Positions 25,094-33,633 of a DNA stretch of 64,000 nt are shown piece by piece (the stretch's first letter is position 1; each line of letters starts with the position of its first letter). The stretch is from UBA1941 sp046329555 (lineage in GTDB: Bacteria; Bacteroidota; Bacteroidia; Chitinophagales; LD1), in contig JAXLUK010000001.1 in NCBI GenBank assembly GCA_046329555.1, positions 372,001-436,000 of the forward strand, in the 5' to 3' direction. A program made the translations under genes and the position numbers. The notes under the pieces are model-generated. The model saw only the letters and a program-made list of their open reading frames with translations. It was not told the origin of the DNA and made no database searches.

Positions 25094-26674
25094 ATGTTAT
25101 CAATTGATCAAATACCGGCGCAGTACCGGGTAGTGCCGGAAGAGCAGCGCACTTATTTAAAAGATGGCGTTCTGGTTCGTTGGGAAGGCGGGATGAAGGA
25201 AGTTTACTCGCCTGTAGCCGTAGATGGAAAACCATTTTATCTGGGGGCACATCCCATGTTAACTGGTGCGGAAGCGCTCAGCGCCTTAGATGCCGCCGTG
25301 AAGGCCTATGATTTAGGCCGAGGCGCCTGGCCAACCATGACCGTGGCGCAGCGTATTGACCACCTGCTGCATTTTACCAGAAAGATGAAGGAGCAGCGCA
25401 ATGTTGTAGTCAATTGGCTGATGTGGGAAATTGGAAAGAATCTGGCCGATTCACAGAAGGAATTCGATCGCACGGTGGATTATATTATTGATACCATTGA
25501 AGCGTTGAAAAACCTGGATCGCGAAAGTTCGCGCATCCGGAAAGAAGGTGGAATCTATGCGCAAATCAGGCGCGGTCCTATGGGTGTTGTGTTGTGTATG
25601 GGGCCTTACAATTACCCATTGAATGAAACCTTTACTACCCTTATTCCTGCCCTTATCATGGGGAATACCGTGGTATTCAAACCGGCAAAATTCGGGGTGC
25701 TGTTGTTACACCCTTTGTTAGAAGCATTTCGCGATTGCTTTCCGAAAGGTGTGATTAACATTGTTTACGGCAGCGGACATGAAACGGTGGGCGCTATTAT
25801 GCAAAGCGGTAAGATTGATGTACTGGCTTTCATTGGCGGGCATATTGCAGCCAATGAAATCAAGAAAATGCATCCGAAACCGAATCGATTGCGATCAGTT
25901 TTAGGATTAGATGCCAAGAATCCCGCCATCATTTTACCCGATGCCGATTTGGATGTTGCCGTGGAAGAGTGCCTCAGCGGATCATTATCGTTTAACGGAC
26001 AGCGCTGCACCGCATTAAAAATCCTATTTGTTCATGAGCAGATTGCAGCAGCCTTCAATCAAAAATTTGTGGCGCGCGTAGAAGCGTTGAAAATGGGTAT
26101 GCCATGGGAAGATAAAACCGCCATTACCCCATTACCGGAAACTCATAAGGTTGCGTACCTGAACGAGCTCATCACGGATGCCCAGGCCCATGGCGCGCAA
26201 GTACTCAATCAGGGAGGTGGTGAAGCTGATGGCAGTTTAATGCGGCCGGCTGTTTTGTTTCCGGTAAATGACAAGATGCGGGTGTATCATGAAGAACAAT
26301 TCGGACCCGTGGTTCCCATCAGAACGTTTAAAGATTTGAATGAACCAATTGAGTACATCGTCAATTCTAATTACGGACAACAGGTGAGTATATTCGGTAC
26401 AGATGATGCGCAGATTGCCGCATTGATTGATCCGTTAGTAAATCAGGTTTGCCGCGTTAATATCAACTCGCAATGTCAGCGCGGACCCGATAGTTATCCA
26501 TTTAACGGAAGAAAAGATTCGGCGGAAGGGACGTTGAGCGTAACGGATGCTCTTCGCGTATTTTCGATACGCACACTGGTTGCCAGCAAGGACAACGAAG
26601 CGAACCGTAAATTATTGGCTACTATTTTGGAAAAGCGCGAAAGCAATTTCCTTTCTACTGATTATATTCTTTGA
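25094..26674 (+). CDS. gapN: NADP-dependent glyceraldehyde-3-phosphate dehydrogenase-like aldehyde dehydrogenase
   Basis: 526 residues from the ATG at 25094; a GTG at 25076 lies inside pfkA and is rejected. It has the aldehyde dehydrogenase core: PMGVVLCMGPYNYPLNETF, PALIMGNTVVFKPAKFG, the catalytic Cys in FNGQRCTALK and EEQFGPVVPIR. Its family is the GapN type, which oxidises glyceraldehyde-3-phosphate directly to 3-phosphoglycerate with NADPH. The loop that normally reads L-E-L-G-G-K reads L-G-L-D-A-K here: the usual general-base Glu is replaced by Gly, with an Asp two residues later. Whether this is a subfamily trait cannot be judged here. It sits in an operon with pfkA. Confidence 0.82.
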   Translation: MLSIDQIPAQYRVVPEEQRTYLKDGVLVRWEGGMKEVYSPVAVDGKPFYLGAHPMLTGAEALSALDAAVKAYDLGRGAWPTMTVAQRIDHLLHFTRKMKEQRNVVVNWLMWEIGKNLADSQKEFDRTVDYIIDTIEALKNLDRESSRIRKEGGIYAQIRRGPMGVVLCMGPYNYPLNETFTTLIPALIMGNTVVFKPAKFGVLLLHPLLEAFRDCFPKGVINIVYGSGHETVGAIMQSGKIDVLAFIGGHIAANEIKKMHPKPNRLRSVLGLDAKNPAIILPDADLDVAVEECLSGSLSFNGQRCTALKILFVHEQIAAAFNQKFVARVEALKMGMPWEDKTAITPLPETHKVAYLNELITDAQAHGAQVLNQGGGEADGSLMRPAVLFPVNDKMRVYHEEQFGPVVPIRTFKDLNEPIEYIVNSNYGQQVSIFGTDDAQIAALIDPLVNQVCRVNINSQCQRGPDSYPFNGRKDSAEGTLSVTDALRVFSIRTLVASKDNEANRKLLATILEKRESNFLSTDYIL

Positions 26675-26703
26675 TTACCATTGTGAACGATTAATAAAAA
26701 ACT

Positions 26704-27567
26704 ATGATTGTAATTGCAGATTCAGGAAGTACCAAGTGCGACTGGGTACTTTACGACCCAAAAACTGGCACTAAAACAGAAACGAATACTATCGGATTGA
26801 ATCCATTTTTTCATGATGAATGGTTCATTTTAAATGAAGTATTCTCGAACCCCACCCTGCGGGAGGCTGGCCCCAAGGCTACGCATGTTTATTTCTATTG
26901 CGCTGGCGGTTCCAGTAAGGAATTGCAAATGAAAGTTGCCCGTGGTTTATACATCAACTTCAAACATGCCCATATTGTAGTGGATCACGATTTGGATGGT
27001 GCTGCTTACGCTACCTGTAATAACCAACCAGGCATTGCCTGTATTCTGGGAACAGGCTCTAATTCCTGTTATTTTGATGGCACCAAGGTGCATGAGGAAG
27101 TTCCTGCATTAGCCTATATCCTTGGGGATGAAGGAAGCGGCAGCTACTATGGAAAATGGCTGCTGCGCGACTACCTCTACAAGCGCATGCCCGAAGGCAT
27201 CAGACGAGAGTTTGAAGCCTGGTTTCATCCGAACAAGGATGAGATTTTCGAGCGAATTTATATGAAGCCTCATGCCAATGTATATCTGGCTTCATTCATG
27301 CGTTTCTGCAGCGAACACCGCGCTGATCAATATATCAGCGATATGGTAGATGAAGGCATGTACGAGTTTTTAAACATCCATGTTTGCTGCTATAAAAACT
27401 ATAAAAGTGTGCCTACCCATTTTGTAGGTTCTATTGCTTTCTATTTTGAAGAAATCCTAAAAAAGCACTGTAAAAACCTACAAATAATTCCTGGTGTGAT
27501 AACCAATAAACCCGTTGAAGGCTTATTGAAATATCATCTTGAAAAGTTGGCCATTCAAACTAGCTAA
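26704..27567 (+). CDS. BadF/BadG-type ATPase, N-acetylglucosamine kinase-like
   Basis: 287 residues of the ASKHA kinase fold. Phosphate-binding loops are seen as MIVIADSGSTKCDWVLYD at the start and ACILGTGSNSCYFDG in the middle, followed by YILGDEGSGSYYGKWLL, a signature of the GlcNAc kinase / BadF group. It would phosphorylate GlcNAc or a related amino sugar. Its place after pfkA and gapN suggests a sugar-catabolic operon, and murQ makes GlcNAc-6-phosphate in the same genome. The substrate is not proven. It begins 29 bp after gapN and ends at a strong terminator. Confidence 0.8.
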   Translation: MIVIADSGSTKCDWVLYDPKTGTKTETNTIGLNPFFHDEWFILNEVFSNPTLREAGPKATHVYFYCAGGSSKELQMKVARGLYINFKHAHIVVDHDLDGAAYATCNNQPGIACILGTGSNSCYFDGTKVHEEVPALAYILGDEGSGSYYGKWLLRDYLYKRMPEGIRREFEAWFHPNKDEIFERIYMKPHANVYLASFMRFCSEHRADQYISDMVDEGMYEFLNIHVCCYKNYKSVPTHFVGSIAFYFEEILKKHCKNLQIIPGVITNKPVEGLLKYHLEKLAIQTS

Positions 27568-27569
27568 AT

Positions 27570-27600
27570 AAAAAAGCCGCCTTTTCAGGCGGCTTTTTTA
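27570..27600. terminator. Bidirectional terminator between the kinase and acyl-CoA synthetase genes
   Basis: AAAAAA-GCCGCC, a six-base loop, then GGCGGC-TTTTTT. The stem is perfect and the flanking A and T runs serve both strands. It separates two convergent transcripts whose stop codons are 35 bp apart. Confidence 0.93.
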
Positions 27601-27601
27601 T

Positions 27602-29398
27602 TTATTTATCGCTGTACAACTTATCAATTTCAGCTTCATATCTTTCCATCACTATCTTTCGCTTTACCTTAGCCGTTGGGGTGAGTAAGCCTGATTCTGT
27701 GGTCCATTCATCCGCCAATAACTTAAATCGCTTAATCGTTTCCCACTGCCCAAATCCTTTGTTTTTCTTGTCAATTTCCGATTTAAACAGTTGTAAAACG
27801 GCATCATTGGTTACCAGCTCCTGATTAGAAGTTCCACTCACTCCATTTTTTGAAGCCCAATCTTTCAGTTGCGGAAAATTAGGCACAATCAACGCGGTAA
27901 CATAGTTTCGGTTTTCTCCAATTACCAGCATCTGTTCGATGTAAGGAATCTCCTTCATCTTACTTTCTAAAGCCAGCGGTGCTACATACTTTCCGCCTGA
28001 TGTTTTGAAAATCTCTTTAACACGGTCTGTGATATACAGGTACGATCCATCTTTGTATTCCTTCAATTTACCCACATCACCAGTATACAACCAGCCATCA
28101 CGTACCGTTGCCGCCGTTAGGTCGGGGCGTTGGTAATAGCCCATCATCACATTGGGTCCTTTACAACAAATCTCACCTTCACCCGGCTGCATGCCTTCGC
28201 GGTGTTCCAGCCGAACCTCTACCCCATCAATTACACGACCCACTGAACCAAAATGCAACAGCGATTTATCGAATGGATTCACGGATATAACTGGTGAAGA
28301 TTCCGTTTGGCCATATCCTTCGGCTATAATAATTCCTGCAGCGGTAAAAGTGCGCGCCAGCTTTGGATTTAACTTAGATGCACCCGTGCAGATGGCCTCT
28401 ACATTGCCGCCTAATGCATCTCTCCACTTGCTATAAATCATCCGGTCGAATAACTTATACTTCAGGTTATCGATAAAGCCATATTCCCTTTCATTATCGT
28501 AATTAGCAGCAAAGCTAAGCGCCGCTTCATACAACGTCTTCTTAAATCCCGACAATCCAGCAGATGCCGACTCTAACCGAATGTATACTTTCTCGAGAAG
28601 TCTCGGCACAGAAGTGAAGAAATGCGGACGCACTTCTTTGAGGTTATCACCAATGGTATCAATGCTTTCCGCATAATAAACCGAAACACCATTAGCCATG
28701 TAAACATACACCACCATTCGCTCAAAAATGTGGCAAAGCGGTAGAAAACTCAGTACGCGTTTCGTTGGATTTACAGGAAGAATGGGCTTCACCGCCTTCA
28801 CATTGCTCACCACATTTTGGTGCGACAACATCACCCCTTTTGGATTTCCTGTAGTGCCGGAAGTGTAGATAATTGTTGCCAAATCTTCCGGCTTTATGCC
28901 CGCCTTTATCGCTTCCAGAGCGGCGCTATCACCACCATCACCCAATGCCAGAAACTCAGAAATATGCTTGCAGCCTGGCACCGTGTCGAAGCTGTAAATT
29001 TCTCTTAACGTAGGTACAAAAGTGCGTATGCTATTAATCTTTGCAAAAAGTTGTGCATCGCCCACAAAAGCAATTTGGATGCCAGCATCATTGAAAATAA
29101 ACTTGTATTCTTCCTCACTGATAGTAGGATAAATAGGAACATTGATTGCCCCTGTTTGCAGCACACCGATATCTACCGAATTCCATTCCGGTCTGCTGGT
29201 TGAAACGATAGCAATCTTATCGTTCTTTTTAATCCCAGATTGCATCAAGGCTAAGCTCACCTTATTAGCCTGCTCCAGCATTTGACTAGTGGAAAACTTA
29301 ACCCATTGGCCGTTTTCTTTTCTACAGAAAGCATCATCCTGGGGAAAATGTTCCTGTTGAAAATACAGCACATCAAATAAGCGTGTAAAATCTTTCAT
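27602..29398 (-). CDS. Long-chain fatty acid--CoA ligase (AMP-forming)
   Basis: 598 residues. It has the AMP-binding P-loop IIYTSGTTGNPKGVMLSH, the A5 motif EGYGQTE, the YTGDVGKL segment and the C-terminal ITDRVKEIFKTSGGKYV hinge and lysine region. It activates fatty acids to acyl-CoA through an acyl-adenylate, as in FadD and the long-chain ACSL type. No membrane segment is seen. It is monocistronic on the minus strand, with its start 46 bp from the end of the TerC-like gene. Chain-length preference is not visible from sequence. Confidence 0.9.
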   Translation of the reverse strand: MKDFTRLFDVLYFQQEHFPQDDAFCRKENGQWVKFSTSQMLEQANKVSLALMQSGIKKNDKIAIVSTSRPEWNSVDIGVLQTGAINVPIYPTISEEEYKFIFNDAGIQIAFVGDAQLFAKINSIRTFVPTLREIYSFDTVPGCKHISEFLALGDGGDSAALEAIKAGIKPEDLATIIYTSGTTGNPKGVMLSHQNVVSNVKAVKPILPVNPTKRVLSFLPLCHIFERMVVYVYMANGVSVYYAESIDTIGDNLKEVRPHFFTSVPRLLEKVYIRLESASAGLSGFKKTLYEAALSFAANYDNEREYGFIDNLKYKLFDRMIYSKWRDALGGNVEAICTGASKLNPKLARTFTAAGIIIAEGYGQTESSPVISVNPFDKSLLHFGSVGRVIDGVEVRLEHREGMQPGEGEICCKGPNVMMGYYQRPDLTAATVRDGWLYTGDVGKLKEYKDGSYLYITDRVKEIFKTSGGKYVAPLALESKMKEIPYIEQMLVIGENRNYVTALIVPNFPQLKDWASKNGVSGTSNQELVTNDAVLQLFKSEIDKKNKGFGQWETIKRFKLLADEWTTESGLLTPTAKVKRKIVMERYEAEIDKLYSDK

Positions 29399-29444
29399 GA
29401 GCGGAAAATATAGAAAACCATGAAGGCGCGAAACCTAATTTCTG

Positions 29445-30215
29445 TTATCGTTTCTTAAAAGCCAGCGTATATAAAACTGGAGCAAAAAACACGGAAGCGG
29501 TTATCGCTGAAAAATAAGCATCCATAGCTTCATGCTGCAAAATAGGCTGCCATTCCGGGAAGACGGTATTTCCCAAAAACTCCGCAACAAGTTTTAATCC
29601 CAGCAATCCTATCACTACAAAGGCCAGGGTATCTAAAAAAGGGAAGCGTTCCATCAACCAAACAAAATAATTCGCCACCAATCGCATGGCAATAATGCCA
29701 ATGAACACACCAATGCACACCAAATAAATATTCTCTGTGAAAGCTACCGCCGCAAAAACATTATCAATTGAAAAAACCAAATCCATTGCTTCAACCATGA
29801 AAACCGTGCGCCAGAATGGCGATACAATTCCTAAGAGATTTTCAATCCAGTTGATTTTTTGTTCAGCAACGGCTTCTTCTTCCGCTATTTCCCTTGGATG
29901 AGATTGTTTGTTCCAAAAGAAATGTAAGCATAAATAAAGTAGGTATCCGCCGCCCAATAGTTTCAGCCATGTGAAACGCACCAATACGCCGGCGAAAACC
30001 AGTGCCAAACCACGGAATAAATAGGCAAAAAACACCCCGATGCGCAGCGCCCGCGCCCTTTCTTCAACAGGAAGTGGCCGCACCAACGTGGCCAGCACGG
30101 CAGCATTGTCGACAGATAAAAGGCTTTCAATCAGAATGAGGTTCAGTATGATAACCAAGGCCACGCCCAAATCGGGGCCTACATATTGATGAAGAACAGA
30201 AATCAATTGCTGCAC
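29445..30215 (-). CDS. TerC family integral membrane protein
   Basis: 256 residues with about seven helices. The paired acidic motifs of the family are present: IESLLSVDNAAVLATLVRPL near the N-terminus and VEAMDLVFSIDNVFAAVAF in the middle. The Asp residues of LSVDNA and FSIDNV are thought to form a metal path. TerC relatives export manganese or protect metalloproteins during export, so a role in metal homeostasis is likely. A charged cytosolic loop (WNKQSHPREIAEEEAVAEQK) separates the halves. It is divergent from the HAD phosphatase gene. Confidence 0.85.
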   Translation of the reverse strand: MQQLISVLHQYVGPDLGVALVIILNLILIESLLSVDNAAVLATLVRPLPVEERARALRIGVFFAYLFRGLALVFAGVLVRFTWLKLLGGGYLLYLCLHFFWNKQSHPREIAEEEAVAEQKINWIENLLGIVSPFWRTVFMVEAMDLVFSIDNVFAAVAFTENIYLVCIGVFIGIIAMRLVANYFVWLMERFPFLDTLAFVVIGLLGLKLVAEFLGNTVFPEWQPILQHEAMDAYFSAITASVFFAPVLYTLAFKKR

Positions 30216-30311
30216 CGCTCAAAAGTAGCAAGATTTCTTCTGAGCGGAACTTAGCTTCATTGTGGAAAACAACAGGTAGGCAACCTACGCAGCTTCGTTT
30301 ACTTTGCAGGA

Positions 30312-30971
30312 ATGAGTAAAATAGAAGCAGTTATTTATGATATGGATGGATTACTGATTGATTCAGAACCATTCTGGCGGCAAGCGGAGATAGCAGTCTT
30401 CAAAACGGTAGGTTTGGAACTCACCGAACGCGATTGCATGGAAACTACTGGCTTTCGTTTTGATGAAGTGATTGACTTGTGGTACAGGAGGAAACCCTGG
30501 ACGAACAAATCTCAGGAACAAGTGCATGACGAGGTGTTGGATTGGATGGAAAAAGCCATCGCAGAGACGGCAACGCTAATGCCCGGCGTAGAAGAATCCA
30601 TTCGTTTTTTTGAAGGCCGCCAAATGAAGATGGCCATTGCCTCCTCCAGCGCATTTCGACTTATCAAAGCCTGTTCGCGCCGGCTGCACCGTGAAGATGC
30701 CTTCCACCACCTGGTTTCTGCTGAAAACGAGGCCTATGGAAAGCCACATCCGGCTGTATTCCTAAGAGCAGCGGAAATATTAGGCGTTGCTCCCGTAAAT
30801 TGTTTGGTGTTAGAAGATTCTGTAAACGGTGTAATTGCAGCTAAAGCCGCACGGATGCATTGTGTGGCAATACCTCATATTGTAGAATTTAGTAATCCGA
30901 AGTTTGCCATCGCTGATTATAAAATTAGATCTTTGCTTGAATTACCCGACCTGTTTCTCAACAATTTTTAG
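30312..30971 (+). CDS. HAD family phosphatase (HxpB/YniC-like)
   Basis: 219 residues with the full set of HAD motifs: nucleophile DMDGLLIDSEP, motif II as AIASSSAF, the Lys in YGKPHPAVFL, and motif IV LVLEDSVNGVIAA. The cap region is that of the beta-phosphoglucomutase/hexitol phosphatase subgroup. It would remove phosphate from a sugar or polyol phosphate; the substrate is unknown. It overlaps the promoter of the next gene, as its last codons span TAGCTTTG at 30969-30976. Confidence 0.85.
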   Translation: MSKIEAVIYDMDGLLIDSEPFWRQAEIAVFKTVGLELTERDCMETTGFRFDEVIDLWYRRKPWTNKSQEQVHDEVLDWMEKAIAETATLMPGVEESIRFFEGRQMKMAIASSSAFRLIKACSRRLHREDAFHHLVSAENEAYGKPHPAVFLRAAEILGVAPVNCLVLEDSVNGVIAAKAARMHCVAIPHIVEFSNPKFAIADYKIRSLLELPDLFLNNF

Positions 30972-30976
30972 CTTTG
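30969..30976 (+). promoter_or_regulatory. -7 box of the OmpA-family gene
   Basis: TAGCTTTG matches the Bacteroidota TAnnTTTG exactly and overlaps the stop codon of the HAD gene, 17 bp upstream of the ATG at 30994. No convincing TTTG box lies 19-21 bases further upstream, so the promoter is only half supported. Confidence 0.4.
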
Positions 30977-30993
30977 CAAAAACCTTTTTGAAT

Positions 30994-32559
30994 ATGAAGC
31001 AAACCCTTACATTCTTATCCATATTAACATTGGGTACTGCGGTAGCACAATTGCCTACGCTGAAGGATTCCACATTTTTACCCAATAAACGTGTTTTTCG
31101 TCAATACGATTACGAACAACACAGTTATCCGTTTCCGGCTAAGAAGAAAGATAAGTGGGTAATCGGCGTTCATGGCGGTAGCGCCTTTATGATTGGCGAT
31201 GTATCCGGAAATCCGGGATGGGGCGTTGGCTTGCGAGTACACAAAGCTTTGGGCCATGTGTTTTCTTTGCGTCTGGAAGGATTATACGGTCAGGTTACCG
31301 GCCAGGATTACTCACGCCGGGTTAGTCCGTATGTTTCAGGTGCAGCCTACTACGGCAACTATAAAATGCAATACGGCGAAATTTTGCTGGAAGGTATGGC
31401 ATCCTTGAACAACATCAACTTCTATAATAAGCAACCTCGGGTTTTGGTAAATGTGTTTTTAGGAGGTGGTGTGATGTTTTCAGAAACGCGTAAAGATGAA
31501 ACAGATGCCAGCGGCAACTACTATGATTACAGCACTGTAAGTCAGTTTACGAAGTTTTCTGACCAATGGAAAATCAGAAAGGAAATCCGTCAGATTCGTG
31601 ATGGCAATTACGAATCGGTTGTGAATAATGTAGAAGACAAGTTATATGTAAAGAATTGGAAAGTAAATCCGGCAATTACTTTTGGTGTAGGCTTGTCTTT
31701 TCGTTTGAGCAAGTTAATTGACCTTACACTGGAAGATCGCATGACGTATTATAATTCCGATCAGTTAGACGGAACTAATTTGACCCGACGTGGACAATAT
31801 TCCGGCAGCAGCGATATCATCAACTACGCCAGCATCGGTATTAACTTCAAAATCGGTAAGCGTGCTCAGCCGCACTACTGGATGAATCCGTTAATTGCAC
31901 ATGCCGAAAATATTCAGGGCAATGCCGCAGCATTAGATACGCTGAAACGCAACGTGGCCAAAATGAAAGCTGATATGAAACCTGCGGATATCGATGGTGA
32001 TGGCGTTCCTGATACAAAGGATGCCGAGCCATTCAGTCCTAAGGGCGCCAAAGTTGACGACCGCGGAGTTGCGCTGGATAGCGACAACGACGGCGTGAAG
32101 GATGTAGCTGATGCAGAAGCTGGCACTCCCGATGGGGTACATGCTGATGCCAAAGGCCGCGAAATTAAAATGGCGAATAGCCCGGTAGCTTCTTCGGCAA
32201 CCGGAAATTCTAATCTGGCATCCGTATTCTTTGATTTGAACAGCACTACTTTAAAGAATACTTACTACACCGAATTAATGAAAGTAGCGAATTATCTGCG
32301 CGACCATAGCGATGCCAAGGTTATTGCCATTGGCAACGCGGATGTGCGCGCCTCAGATAACTACAATATGAAACTTTCTGAAAAACGCATTGCCACTTGT
32401 ATCGATATTCTGACCAATACTTTTGGCGTTGCCGCTGATCGTATTGAAACAGCCCCTAAGGGCGAAACAGAACCGCTGGTACCAGGACTTTCAGACAAAG
32501 TGAAAAAGGATGACGGCCGCTACTACCTGAATCGCCGTGTCGACTTTAGAGTGAAATAA
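30994..32559 (+). CDS. OmpA-family outer membrane protein with TSP3 repeats
   Basis: 521 residues from the ATG at 30994; a frame open to 30904 would run through the HAD gene. A signal peptide (TLTFLSILTLGTAVAQ) is followed by an outer membrane beta-barrel of about 290 residues. Two calcium-binding TSP3 repeats come next (DIDGDGVPDTKDAEP and DSDNDGVKDVADAEAG). The C-terminal OmpA domain, from SVFFDLNSTTLKNTYY through NADVRASDNYNMKLSEKRIA, binds peptidoglycan through its Asp and Arg. It anchors the outer membrane to the wall and is likely abundant. Confidence 0.9.
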   Translation: MKQTLTFLSILTLGTAVAQLPTLKDSTFLPNKRVFRQYDYEQHSYPFPAKKKDKWVIGVHGGSAFMIGDVSGNPGWGVGLRVHKALGHVFSLRLEGLYGQVTGQDYSRRVSPYVSGAAYYGNYKMQYGEILLEGMASLNNINFYNKQPRVLVNVFLGGGVMFSETRKDETDASGNYYDYSTVSQFTKFSDQWKIRKEIRQIRDGNYESVVNNVEDKLYVKNWKVNPAITFGVGLSFRLSKLIDLTLEDRMTYYNSDQLDGTNLTRRGQYSGSSDIINYASIGINFKIGKRAQPHYWMNPLIAHAENIQGNAAALDTLKRNVAKMKADMKPADIDGDGVPDTKDAEPFSPKGAKVDDRGVALDSDNDGVKDVADAEAGTPDGVHADAKGREIKMANSPVASSATGNSNLASVFFDLNSTTLKNTYYTELMKVANYLRDHSDAKVIAIGNADVRASDNYNMKLSEKRIATCIDILTNTFGVAADRIETAPKGETEPLVPGLSDKVKKDDGRYYLNRRVDFRVK

Positions 32560-32566
32560 CTTTCAG

Positions 32567-32986
32567 TTAAGGGACTTTACACTGACTTAAGGTTTGGGCT
32601 ACTTGTTCTGCAGTGGTAATATACTCCTGATGAAGTAGTTCGCTGCTCATGTAGTTCATGAGATTAGCCATTTCTACATCGCTGATTACTATGGGGTACA
32701 TCGGTTGATTGTACGTAACCTGGTTTACTACCATAGTACCGTTTATACCATTGCGAACGATGCAAGGCAATTGACCGAAGTTGGCTGCCAGATAATCGGA
32801 AGATGCGATGGGTGGAACTAATTTCTGAATGCCTTCACCCTGATCGCCGTGGCAGGAAGCACAACGATTGACATATACGGATTTGCCCGGATGATCATAA
32901 GCTGCATTGAAGAAGCTCATGTAAAAGAAAAAGCCAAGCGCTGCGGCTGGCAATAACATCCACCAGCTGTTAATGATTCGTTTCAT
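32567..32986 (-). CDS. Membrane-anchored c-type cytochrome
   Basis: 139 residues. The N-terminal hydrophobic stretch WWMLLPAAALGFFFYMSFF is an uncleaved anchor or signal. One haem site, CASCH within VNRCASCHGDQGEGIQ, is followed by a class I fold with the Met region QPMYPIVISDVEM. It overlaps the end of the SCO gene as ATGA and is probably co-translated with it. It may serve a terminal oxidase, but no oxidase subunits are in the window. It converges on the OmpA-family gene (7 bp). Confidence 0.85.
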   Translation of the reverse strand: MKRIINSWWMLLPAAALGFFFYMSFFNAAYDHPGKSVYVNRCASCHGDQGEGIQKLVPPIASSDYLAANFGQLPCIVRNGINGTMVVNQVTYNQPMYPIVISDVEMANLMNYMSSELLHQEYITTAEQVAQTLSQCKVP

Positions 32987-33630
32987 TTCTCACTGAATAC
33001 CAGCTTCAGATCATTGATTAACTGCTGCACGCCATCATCGGAAGTGCCATCATAATATCCTCTAATGCGATGGTTGCGATCAATCAACACGAAGTTACCA
33101 TCATGAATAAAACCACCGGCAGCATTTGGATCAGCCGCAGCGTATTCGAGATAACGATCGGCCAGCGCATAGATACTGTCGCGATTACCGGTGAGCAAAT
33201 GCCAACCCGTAGATTGAATGCCTAACTTTTCGGCATACGCACGCAACACAGGAACAGAATCGCGCTCAGGGTCGATAGAATAACTTATGATTTCAAAATC
33301 ATTTCTGTTACCATAGGCTTTTGCTACTTTGATGAGGTTGGCTTTCATTTTTGGGCATATCGAAGGACAATGGGTGAAGAAAAAGTCAGCCACATACACC
33401 TTACCGTCCAGTTGCAGAGAGGAAACGGTATCGCCCATTTGATCAACGAATGCGAAGGCTGGTATTTGCGAAGAAAAAGTATCGTAAACTACCTCATTTC
33501 CCTTGGTAACCCGCACCAGCACACGATCGCCCTGCACGATCCACCTCGGCGGATCCGGGGGCTTGCAGGCCCCTAATCCTAATAAGGTGACGATCAAAAA
33601 TACGGCGCTATAGCCAGAAGTTACCTTCAT
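32983..33630 (-). CDS. SCO1/SenC family copper chaperone lipoprotein
   Basis: 215 residues. A lipobox (LLGLGAC) makes it a probable lipoprotein facing the periplasm. The thioredoxin-like fold carries CPSICPKM, the copper-binding CxxxC, and the distal His in GGFIHDGNFVLIDRNH. SCO proteins deliver copper to the CuA centre of cytochrome oxidase. It lies 3 bp after alaS and overlaps the cytochrome gene by four bases. The link with alaS is only positional. Confidence 0.9.
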   Translation of the reverse strand: MKVTSGYSAVFLIVTLLGLGACKPPDPPRWIVQGDRVLVRVTKGNEVVYDTFSSQIPAFAFVDQMGDTVSSLQLDGKVYVADFFFTHCPSICPKMKANLIKVAKAYGNRNDFEIISYSIDPERDSVPVLRAYAEKLGIQSTGWHLLTGNRDSIYALADRYLEYAAADPNAAGGFIHDGNFVLIDRNHRIRGYYDGTSDDGVQQLINDLKLVFSEK

Positions 33631-33633
33631 GAT

